Positions 51,976 to 59,928 of a stretch of DNA of 64,000 nucleotides are shown here, in pieces; the first letter of the stretch is position 1; every line of letters starts with the position of its first letter. The position numbers and the translations under genes were made by a program. The notes under the pieces were generated by a model. It worked only from the letters and a program-made list of their open reading frames with translations, did no database searches and was not told the origin of the DNA. Source of the stretch: Cytophagales bacterium (GTDB taxonomy: Bacteria > Bacteroidota > Bacteroidia > Cytophagales > 172606-1); NCBI GenBank assembly GCA_030446715.1, contig JAUJMU010000001.1:473297-537296 (forward strand). The letters are read 5' to 3'.

Positions 51976-53022
51976 ATGTTTGGTTCCTTACTCGCTGGCC
52001 TGACTGCCACTCAGCAACTCCCATTTGTTGTTAAAAATTTAGATCGTCAATCAACCGCCAAAATTCAAAAAGGCCGGGTGAGTATTGTAATCCCTGCCTA
52101 CGACCGGCTCATTTATCTCCAAAAGGCTGTGACCGCTGCCTTGAATCAGACATATCCCGATATTGAAATTATTATCAGTCAGAATCCGCGGCCGGAAGGG
52201 TTACACGCTACCATCAGAAACTGGGCAGAAGAGCAGGCAAGGCTGAACCCAAGGATCAAATACTATTATAACGACAAAAACCTCGGCATTTCGGGTAATT
52301 ACAAAGCTTGCCTGGAGCGGGTCACCGGTGAGTACACTACTATCATCGGTGACGACGACATACAGCTGCCCGACTGCGTGGAGAAGTATATGGCTGGCGC
52401 TGCCCACGGAGCAGACGTAATTTTCTGCAACCGCTACCTGATCAACGAGTACGGTCAGCGCATCCGCGAAGAACACGTCAGGCTCGAAAATGGCAGTTTT
52501 CTCACTGCCGGACCAGTACAGGATTGCGAAAAAGTAGCCTGGCTGAACCTGATCATGCTTACCGGGGCCGCCGTAAGGACTGAAAAACTGCTGCAGATTG
52601 GTTTTGACCCCGATAACAACCTGGAGGATTATGCGCTGTTTGTGAAGCTGGCTGCAACAGGAGCTTCCTTTTATTTTATTGACCAGTTGCTGGTAGAGTT
52701 CCGGGTGCACAGTCATTCGCTGACCGGGTCAGGCAAAGGGACTTTCCACCACTTGCTCAGACACATTATTCCCATTCAGGTAAGAGCAGAAAATGAAGCC
52801 CTGAAAGGTAAGTTTATTTCGCCGCTGATGATACCGGCCGTAAACTTATGCCTCAGAGAAGGTAATCAGGGGCTGGCGAAATATTTGCTTTCCTCCGGGT
52901 ACTACCCCCGGGAGGGATGGATGGCAATAGTATGGCTATTGCAGAGGGCCATGCTTGCCTACCCCCACGTAATTGCGCCGATGGTGTTTTCCCTGTATTA
53001 CCACAAGCGAAGCAAAATTTGA
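51976..53022 (+). CDS. Family 2 glycosyltransferase
   Basis: A 348-residue GT-A fold enzyme. RVSIVIPAYDRLIYLQKAVTAALNQTYPDIEIIISQN is the nucleotide-sugar site, and the metal motif is EYTTIIGDDDIQLPDCVEKY (about residues 115-135). No membrane segment, so it works in the cytoplasm on a lipid-linked or protein acceptor. The first 30 residues (MFGSLLAGLTATQQ...) do not belong to the domain, and a later start is possible. It is isolated from other glycan genes. Confidence 0.88.
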   Translation: MFGSLLAGLTATQQLPFVVKNLDRQSTAKIQKGRVSIVIPAYDRLIYLQKAVTAALNQTYPDIEIIISQNPRPEGLHATIRNWAEEQARLNPRIKYYYNDKNLGISGNYKACLERVTGEYTTIIGDDDIQLPDCVEKYMAGAAHGADVIFCNRYLINEYGQRIREEHVRLENGSFLTAGPVQDCEKVAWLNLIMLTGAAVRTEKLLQIGFDPDNNLEDYALFVKLAATGASFYFIDQLLVEFRVHSHSLTGSGKGTFHHLLRHIIPIQVRAENEALKGKFISPLMIPAVNLCLREGNQGLAKYLLSSGYYPREGWMAIVWLLQRAMLAYPHVIAPMVFSLYYHKRSKI

Positions 53023-53275
53023 AATTTTTGCACTTCTCACGCAGCTGCCTGAATTACTCCCGGAGCGCCGCAAACCGGTCCGGCAGTTCTTCCACCGTTT
53101 CATTAAAAGAGGAACAAGATTCTTTGGTGAATTATCATAAATCTTCCGTGGATAGGTAATAATGGAAAAGCAGAATACCCGTATATTTGATATTCTTAGC
53201 CCGAAGCGTTATCTGTTCATAACCAAAGGCAAGCATTTTTACGGATAATCATTGCCAACTTATCCTGACAGAGCA

Positions 53276-54669
53276 ATGCACAAGAATTACATCTGCCTTA
53301 TTTTCGCCGTCCTTATTCTGTTCCTGGGAAGTTGCGCCAAAAAGGCTTCTCCCGAAGAGTACAATGCCAAAGCCGCCGCACCCGGGTTGCTGCACAGTGT
53401 ATCTGAGCAGCTCACGAATGTGATTGTATATGATATATTCAAGCCACCGGTTGCGAGCCGCATTTATGCTTACGCCTACCTTGCCGCTTATGAAACGTTA
53501 CGCAACGGACAGCCTCAGCAGTACAATACATTAGCCGGCAAACTCAATGAATTCAAGGAAGTACCCAGGCCGGAAGCCGGTCAGGAATACTGCTTTCCGC
53601 TGGCAGCGATCAAAGCATTTACTACCGTAGGCCGTACGCTTACCTTCTCAGCCAACATGTGGGATGATTACGAAAAAGACTTTTACAAAAAGTATGAGGA
53701 GATGGGCATCCCGGAAGACGTATACACCCGTTCCGCTGCTTACGGTGAGCAGGTAGCCGCCCACATCCTCGAATATGCCAGTGGTGATAACTATAAAAAA
53801 ACCCGCGGATACCGCCACACCCTTACGCACGGTGCCGGCTCATGGGAGCCAACCCCGCCTACGTACGCGGAGGCTTGCGAGCCCCGCTGGAATACCATCC
53901 GTCCTTTCACCCTGGATTCTACTTCTCAGTTTCCACCGGCACCACCCGCAGCTTTTTGACCTCAGTGAGAAAAGTAAATTTTATAAACTGACCAAAGAGT
54001 ATATGACGTCAGCAAGAATATGACCGGGGAGCAAGAAAAAATTGCCTACTTCTGGGATGACAACGCTTTGGTAACCAATATTGTCGGCCACGCCGCCTTT
54101 CCGAGAAGAAGATGACGCCTCCCGGTCACTGGATTGCCATTGTACGGACGGTGGCAAAAGATAAGAATCTGAACACGATGCAGGCTACTGAGGTCGCTAT
54201 GCTTTGTCAGCAATTGGATTGTTTGATGCCTTTGTTGCCTGCTGGGATTGCAAATACAAAACAGACCGGATTCGTCCGGTTACGGTCATCAACAAGATAC
54301 TGGATTCTGACTGGATGCCTTTTCGCAAAACGCCGCCCTTCCCCGAATACGTGAGCGGGCGCAGCGCCATTTCAGCCTCGGCGGGCCGTATCCTGACACA
54401 TCTGCTGGGTGACAACGTAGCCTTTACCGACTCCACCGAATACCGGTACGGCCACGACTGGGTACGGTCCTTCAAATCTTTTGAAGATGCCTACTGGGAA
54501 ACTTCCATGAGCCGGGTGTACGGCGGCATCCATTTCCGCGACGGCGTGGAGGAAGGAACCTGGCAGGGTGAAAAAGTTGGCAACTGGGTTTTCGCCAAAC
54601 TGAAAGGTTTACCGGCCGGAAAGCGAAACTGACATCGTGCGCAGCGTAGCCAAACTCCAGGGCGAGTAA
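53276..54669 (+). pseudogene. PAP2-type vanadium haloperoxidase-like lipoprotein, several frameshifts
   Basis: Starts MHKNYICLIFAVLILFLGSCAKKAS (lipobox FLGSC). It reads well to about 53945, then needs added bases at 53945 (CCC), 53999 (G), 54100 (G) and 54195 (C) to give LFDLSEKSKFYKLTKEVYDVSKNMTGEQEKIAYFWDDN, TPPGHWIAIV, ALSAIGLFDAFVACWDCKYKTDRIRPV and the C-terminus; another break near 54625 leads to ETDIVRSVAKLQGE. The active-site blocks are K-x6-R-x-R-P (KYKTDRIRP) and GGIHFRDG. The middle block reads PEYVSGRSA, with Arg where the family has the key His (SGH). Either a mutation or a variant site. Confidence 0.75.
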
Positions 54670-54750
54670 AAAACAGTAGAGGGTAGGTACCAAACACCGG
54701 AAAGGATGTTCTAACCGGAAGGAAGGGATGTTCCGATAAATTTAAAAGAC

Positions 54751-54780
54751 AAGGGAAGTACCATACAGGTACTTCCCCTT
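54751..54780. terminator. Bidirectional terminator between convergent genes
   Basis: GGGAAGTACC (54753-54762), loop ATACA, GGTACTTCCC (54768-54777), a perfect 10-bp stem. It separates the rightward haloperoxidase-like gene from the leftward protease gene. Confidence 0.75.
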
Positions 54781-54817
54781 ATCAGGGCCTTGGCTCTAAC
54801 CTTCGTCTTATCTCTTC

Positions 54818-55789
54818 TCAGGCCGCCTGAGCAGCAGGATAAATATCAGTTATCAGCTTCTGCGTATTCCGGATTACTGTCACGTGCGATAACTGGTTGA
54901 TGCGGTCGCGAGGAAAGCTGTGAAAAAGATCATGCGTAGTGTGAAGGGTAACTTCTTCGAATTGAATCATGATGTCACCTTTGAACCGGCTGGCGGGTGA
55001 ATCTTTTTCAAGATCATGCGTAGGTTAGTTTCCTGCAGCACCAGACCCAGGTACGCCTTCACTACTTCGTTGAATCATGATGTCACTTTCCGATGACCAG
55101 ACCGGTTGGCGGGGTGAATCTTTTCAATGGAAACCACAAACAGCCCTTTCTTGTTTTCCTTGATCAGGTGCAGCACCAGACCCAGGGCCTTCAATGTCTG
55201 ATCAGGTAGCCGTATTGATGCCAACGGTAAAAACTCGCCAGCCCCTGAGCACCACGGATAACAGCCGTGTTAACGCCAATCACTTCTCCTTCCGCATTCA
55301 CCATGGGTCCGCCGGAGTTACCAGGGTTGAGCGGTGCATCGCTTTGAATTACATTGTCTACCAACCGGCCAGAGGTGGTACGTAAAGTACGGCCTAAGGC
55401 ACTGACTACGCCGGTGGTTACGGTATGTTGGTAGCCGTAGGGATTTCCGATGGCTACAACCAGCTGGGCCGATGTTCAGGTAGTCAGAATCACCAAACCG
55501 GGCTACCGAAATCCGTTGGCGTATGTTTTGATCCAGCAAGATCAGTATCCGGATCATCGCCAATGAGGAAAACTTCCTCTTCGGAGCCGTCCAGCAGCGT
55601 CACCCTGATTTTTTCGGCACCCTTCACCACGGCTATTGGTAAAGATGAGTCCATCCGAAGAGAAAATAAAGCCCTGATCCGAGCCAGCTGGGGTTAGCTT
55701 GCCGCGCTGAGTTTTGTAGATATCTATTTTGACAACAGAATTTTTAACTTACTCACGGCCTCCGTTGTCATTTTAGAATAAGCATCCAT
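54818..55789 (-). pseudogene. HtrA/DegP-like serine protease, badly frameshifted
   Basis: The minus strand starts MDAYSKMTTEAVSKLK. One lost A then separates NSVVKIDIYKTQRGKLTPAGSDQGFIFSSDGLIFTNS. Later pieces are [65 protein letters not shown] and [28 protein letters not shown], the last with the catalytic Ser. The catalytic His region (normally TNxHV) is damaged: THE frame around SRGEG lacks it. A PDZ-like part follows, with an imperfect duplication. At least five breaks prevent translation. No signal peptide is visible, so a cytoplasmic or pre-decay form is possible. Confidence 0.75.
54951..55190. repeat. Imperfect tandem duplication in the protease tail
   Basis: Two neighbouring segments (about 54951-55060 and 55061-55190) share GAATCATGATGTCAC, a GGGTGAATCTTTT-type block and GCAGCACCAGACCCAGG in the same order. 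They differ by small insertions. The copied part corresponds to the PDZ-like coding segment of the broken HtrA gene. Confidence 0.6.
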
Positions 55790-56008
55790 TTTACAAGTAG
55801 TTAAGAATGAGCATTGATCAGCTAATCAGCCTTCTCAATTGTAAGACCATGTACAAGAGAACTTTGCTTTTCTCTGAGAAATGGCTGACGCTTTGTCAGC
55901 GGTGAGGCTGGCAGAGCAGATGGTGTGCGTTACTGATGAACCAATCAAAAACTTACGTTCTTTCCTTTTCCAATCTGGTTACACCATCCTGGTTCTTTCT
56001 ATCTTGCA
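55790..56008. other. Intergenic region between the protease remnant and ruvC
   Basis: No gene or strong repeat. Both divergent genes would take their promoters from here; no full TAnnTTTG box is seen on the ruvC side, only TATCTTG near 56000. Confidence 0.4.
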
Positions 56009-56011
56009 TTG

Positions 56012-56572
56012 ATGACTGGCATTACATCGGCGGACCGGATTATTCTTGGGGTTGACCCGGGCACCCGGATCATGGGTTTCGGGCTGATTGCAGTGAAGGG
56101 AAAGCAGCTTCACCTGATCGAATTCGGGGTGATCAACCTCAGCAAGTTTACCAATCAGGAAATTAAGCTCAAGAAGATTTTTGAGCAGGTAACTAAACTG
56201 ATTGAAGATTTTCTACCAGATGAAATGGCCTTGGAGGCTCCTTTTTACGGCAAAAACATCCAGTCTATGCTGAAACTGGGCCGGGCGCAGGGTGTGGCCA
56301 TGGCCGCGGCGCTGGTACGGGAGATCCCTATTGTGGAGTACGCTCCCCGCAAGGTAAAGCAGTCAGTTACCGGTAATGGCAACGCTTCCAAGGAGCAGGT
56401 AGCTGCCATGCTGAAGACCATGTTCAAATTTGAAGAAACGCCGGCCCTGCTGGATGCCACTGACGCCCTGGCCGTAGCGGTTTGCCACCATTTTCAGAAT
56501 GGTGTTTCGCAGGTGCGGGGCTCCAAAAGCTGGGGCGCTTTTCTGGCGGAAAATCCGCACCGGGCCAAGTAA
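56012..56572 (+). CDS. ruvC: Holliday junction resolvase RuvC
   Basis: About 186 residues from the ATG at 56012 (the TTG just before it is not needed). ILGVDPGTRIMGFGLI holds the first catalytic Asp, MALEAPFYGKNIQSMLKLGRAQGVAMAAAL the Glu and the DNA-binding wedge. VKQSVTGNGNASKEQVAAML and DATDALAVAVCHHF contain the remaining acidic residues. It cuts four-way junctions as a dimer with RuvAB. It stands alone here, with ruvAB elsewhere, as usual in Bacteroidota. Confidence 0.97.
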   Translation: MTGITSADRIILGVDPGTRIMGFGLIAVKGKQLHLIEFGVINLSKFTNQEIKLKKIFEQVTKLIEDFLPDEMALEAPFYGKNIQSMLKLGRAQGVAMAAALVREIPIVEYAPRKVKQSVTGNGNASKEQVAAMLKTMFKFEETPALLDATDALAVAVCHHFQNGVSQVRGSKSWGAFLAENPHRAK

Positions 56573-56592
56573 CTGATTGAGAATTTTGAATT

Positions 56593-56689
56593 ATAAATTT
56601 TGAATGCTGGATTACAAATCGTCGCCCTTCATTAAACCAATGGCTGGCGGTTGTCATTCATCATTTAAAATCCAGAATTTAAAATTATT
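56593..56689. repeat. AT-rich imperfect inverted repeat after ruvC
   Basis: The arm at 56593-56613 (ATAAATTTTGAATGCTGGATT) and the one at 56669-56689 are imperfect inverted copies. They enclose about 55 bp. It could be a terminator-like structure or a small dispersed repeat. Confidence 0.4.
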
Positions 56690-56754
56690 TTTCTACCCCC
56701 CACGCGACCTGTATAACAATTGAAGTTCACCAAAACTCCCTTCCTCGCGGTGGT

Positions 56755-57462
56755 ATGAATACACATCTACATCTTTCCCTTCCAAAATCATTATTTGCTC
56801 TTTTCGTTCTTTTCTTTCCCTTCGCCAACCAGGCTGCTGCCCAATCAGGGACCGATAAAGCGGTTACGCGGCTGCTCGAAGTGGGTATCAGCGCCAATGG
56901 CTACCGCGGCGACCTGTCTCCAAGGTACCAGAGCTGGAGTCCGGCCCTGCAGCTTGGATTAAAATTGAACACCAAAAAGCGGCTTAACGGCCATTTTAAT
57001 CTGGGTATCGGCACGTTCACTGCTCAGAATCCGGATTACGGGTTTTCCGGCTCCACCGAGCAGCCAACTACGCCTAACGTGTTTGCGAAAACCCCGTTCC
57101 TGTCGCTGAACTACGATCTTCAGGTTAACCTGATCAAAACGCGTCATTGGATTGTCTACCTGAGTCAAGGCGCGGGTCTGATCCGGTTCCAACCAAAGGA
57201 CGAGCAGAAAAAGCCGCTGCAGAGCCAGTTCAGTACCCGTCCTGGGGAGGAGAACTACAACAACGTAACCATTTTGCTGCCTACTCAGGCAGGTGCCATT
57301 TATCTTTTCGGCAACGGATTCGGCATTGGCGTACAGTCGGGCTGGCTCAATCCGCAGACCGATTACCTGGACAATATCTCGCAGTGGGGAAACCGGCCCG
57401 GAAAGGACAATGTGCTCTCCTTCCGCTTCAGCTTTCTGGCTCCGCTGACGTATAAAAATTAA
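56755..57462 (+). CDS. Outer-membrane barrel protein, 235 residues
   Basis: A signal peptide (LFALFVLFFPFANQAAAQ) precedes alternating beta-strand sequence: LEVGISANGYRGDLSPRY, PALQLGLKLNTKKRLNGHFNLGIGTF, TPFLSLNYDLQVNLI, WIVYLSQGAGLIRF, GAIYLFGNGFGIGVQSGW and LSFRFSFLAPLTYKN at the end, a typical barrel terminus. The function is unknown. The opening GISANGYRGDL resembles the start of DUF6089-like Bacteroidota barrels, without certainty. Confidence 0.8.
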   Translation: MNTHLHLSLPKSLFALFVLFFPFANQAAAQSGTDKAVTRLLEVGISANGYRGDLSPRYQSWSPALQLGLKLNTKKRLNGHFNLGIGTFTAQNPDYGFSGSTEQPTTPNVFAKTPFLSLNYDLQVNLIKTRHWIVYLSQGAGLIRFQPKDEQKKPLQSQFSTRPGEENYNNVTILLPTQAGAIYLFGNGFGIGVQSGWLNPQTDYLDNISQWGNRPGKDNVLSFRFSFLAPLTYKN

Positions 57463-57527
57463 AAGAACAGTTCTGGAAAATGGGCTTCAGGTGCTTCTTG
57501 AGGTTCCTTTAAAATACAGTTCCCTCC

Positions 57528-57646
57528 TGTCATTCCCGGAAGGAACCGCAGCCCGGCGAAGCCACCACGAAGGAGCAGCGAAGCTGATCTTTGCAGTTGG
57601 AGTGAACGATTGGTGTACCTGACAAGGATCCCCTCCGGGAATGACA
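57528..57646. repeat. 119-bp element with perfect 13-bp inverted ends
   Basis: TGTCATTCCCGGA (57528-57540) and TCCGGGAATGACA (57634-57646) bound a GC-rich interior with further short complementarity (CCCGGCGAAG). There is no coding potential. It has the form of a dispersed palindromic repeat or a miniature transposable element. Confidence 0.6.
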
Positions 57647-57737
57647 TTCTGAGGAGGCCTGTCCGGAATACCAGAAAACTTAGCTTACCCTGTATCAGGT
57701 AATTATTGGATGTTCGTTTTGCAGGTCCGGGTATTTC

Positions 57738-59801
57738 CTACTCCTTCACTACTTTCAAGGTACCCTGCATCACATAAGCGTGGCCGGGCATGGTGCATAC
57801 ATACGTGTATTCACCGGGTTTGGAAGGTGCTTCAAAGTAAATGGCTTCGGAACTTTCCGGTTGCAGCACGGCAGAGTGATACAATACCTTGGGCGTGTTG
57901 GGAATGTAATTCTGCTGCGGACCATTGAGGCCCATCTTGATGGCCATGTCGCCCACTTCCACTGCCGTGCCGGGTAATACCACCACGAAGTTGTGCAGCA
58001 TATCGTCGTTATTGTTGAATACCACCTTGATCTTGCTGCCGGCTTTTACGGTCAGGCTGGTGCGGTCAAATTTCAGCCCGGGCAGTGTGCCAACGTTGAT
58101 TGTCTGGTCTACCTTTCCGCCCCAGCCTTCGGGCATGGCCGTGATGCGCTTGGCCGCGGGAGCCGCCGCGTTGGTTTTGGCTGTATTGTTTACCAATTTG
58201 GTTGTGCCAGAGCTGCCATTGCCACCGTTGCCTCCGGTCATTTTGCCGGAATGTCCCGCGTGCGCCGAAGCCGCCGGTGCTGCAATGGCTAACCTTTCGC
58301 CGGCAGGGATGGCATTGAGCGTGTAGTAGCTGGCCGTATGCAGCAGCGGCAGATTCTGAGCCGATTTCACGCCCGGTGCCAGCACTTCGTGAATGTATCC
58401 TTCCTTCAGTCCGTCCACGGCGAGTCGTGCCTTCAGTCCGTCGGGTGATACTATAACGCCGCGGATGGTGCAGGGCTTGCTGTCCTGAATGGGACTGCCG
58501 TAAAAATGGTGGTACCTGTAAGTGAAATTAGTAACCGAGTAGGCACCAGCATCCGAAGCAGTCTTAGTATCTACGGGTTGGGTAAATTCCAGTTCAAAAC
58601 CATCCGGCATGGCCCGCACAGCTTTGATTTCAAAGGGCATTTTGCCCGTCCAGACGACCCGCTGCAGGGCAAAGGCAGATTTGCCCGTAGCCGACCATCC
58701 GCGGCTCGTCTGCCCTACGAACATCGAGCCGTCCAAACCCCAGGCCATACGCAGTACGCCCGAAGCCATTCCTTCGCGGAACGCGAAACAGGCGCCCTGG
58801 TATTTGCCGTTCACTTTTTCCAGAAATACCCGCATCACCTTGCTGTGGCCCTGGTCGCCCACAAAAAGCTGTCCCTGAAACGGACCAAATCCGCCTCCGG
58901 TGGTGTCTTCCACAATATCGGAAGTGGAAATGCCCATCAGCGAATGAGGAAACCAGACTGCCGGTGGCTTCAGGCCGGGCACCTTTTTGGCGACATTGAA
59001 CATCGGCTCGCCGGTGTCGGGAATGTCACTGACCTTAAGCTTTACCGGAGAGCCCGGCTCACCTGACCACCGCAGGCCCGAAGGATTGCCGGCAAAGTCG
59101 CCTTTCTCCAGGTGCGTGATCCGGCCGGAGCCGACCCAGTCGCCTTGGTTTTCGGCGTAGAAGATATCGCCGCTGCGCGTAACCGCGTAACCTGCTGGTG
59201 ACCGGAGACCGGTGGCATAAGGTGTCACCTCCCCTTTTTCGTTGTACTTGAGCATCCAGCCGCGCCACTTGCTCAGGCTGGCCCCGCGGCCGATCCAAGC
59301 GAGGTTCAGCGTTATCAGCATGTCGCCGTTGGGCAGCCACTCGGGGCCGTAGGAATATTCGTGGTAATTGCCGTCCAGCGGCCAGCGGGTGAGGGCTTCG
59401 TATTCATCGGCGCGGCCGTCACCGTCCGTATCCCGGAGGCGGGTCAGTTCGCCGCGCTGCGAGAGGTAAAAATTACCGTTTTTGTAAGCCAGTCCCAGTG
59501 GTTCGTGCAAGCCGGTGGCAAACCGGGTAAAATGGGCCTGCCCGTTGCCGTAAGGGTTCTGGATCACGTACACATCGCCGCGGCGCGTGGATACCCCAAC
59601 ACGACCATCGGGCATTACCGCAAGGCCACCTACTTCCAGCGGAACGCCGTCCGGAACGGGCACCGTGACCAGTTTGTAAAAATCATCTTCCGTGAGCGGC
59701 CGGGAATCCTGGCCGTAGGCAAAGCCCGAAAAGAGAGAAAAAGCAATGGAGCAAAGTGTAATTCCGCGGAAAGCCGCTGCAAGTAATCCGGGCGTTTTCA
59801 T
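57738..59801 (-). CDS. Secreted beta-propeller protein with C-terminal cupredoxin domain
   Basis: 687 residues. A signal peptide (LCSIAFSLFSGFAYG) leads to a propeller of the DUF7133/glucose-sorbosone-dehydrogenase-like kind: VPLEVGGLAVMPDGRVGVSTRRGDVYVI, FARFATGLHEPLGLAYKNGNFYL, RLRDTDGDGRADEYE, YGPEWLPNGDMLITLN and ATGLRSPAGYAVTRSGDIFYAENQGDWVG. After a Gly/Ser/Ala-rich linker (about 530-560) comes a cupredoxin fold (about 590-687) with copper ligands in MLHNFVVVLPG and YVCTMPGHAYVMQGTLKVV (His, Cys, His, Met). A propeller plus azurin-like domain suggests periplasmic oxidation with electron transfer. It is 127 bp downstream of a DUF1080 gene on the same strand. Confidence 0.85.
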   Translation of the reverse strand: MKTPGLLAAAFRGITLCSIAFSLFSGFAYGQDSRPLTEDDFYKLVTVPVPDGVPLEVGGLAVMPDGRVGVSTRRGDVYVIQNPYGNGQAHFTRFATGLHEPLGLAYKNGNFYLSQRGELTRLRDTDGDGRADEYEALTRWPLDGNYHEYSYGPEWLPNGDMLITLNLAWIGRGASLSKWRGWMLKYNEKGEVTPYATGLRSPAGYAVTRSGDIFYAENQGDWVGSGRITHLEKGDFAGNPSGLRWSGEPGSPVKLKVSDIPDTGEPMFNVAKKVPGLKPPAVWFPHSLMGISTSDIVEDTTGGGFGPFQGQLFVGDQGHSKVMRVFLEKVNGKYQGACFAFREGMASGVLRMAWGLDGSMFVGQTSRGWSATGKSAFALQRVVWTGKMPFEIKAVRAMPDGFELEFTQPVDTKTASDAGAYSVTNFTYRYHHFYGSPIQDSKPCTIRGVIVSPDGLKARLAVDGLKEGYIHEVLAPGVKSAQNLPLLHTASYYTLNAIPAGERLAIAAPAASAHAGHSGKMTGGNGGNGSSGTTKLVNNTAKTNAAAPAAKRITAMPEGWGGKVDQTINVGTLPGLKFDRTSLTVKAGSKIKVVFNNNDDMLHNFVVVLPGTAVEVGDMAIKMGLNGPQQNYIPNTPKVLYHSAVLQPESSEAIYFEAPSKPGEYTYVCTMPGHAYVMQGTLKVVKE

Positions 59802-59928
59802 CCGTGTATATTTTAAATAATTACCGAAGCAGAATGAGGTATAGGTTTTAACTCCTGATGTACGGGAGTTATAAATCTGAAGGTCAAATAGTTATTCGTT
59901 TTTCATTTAAAATTGCGTAGCTACTCAA

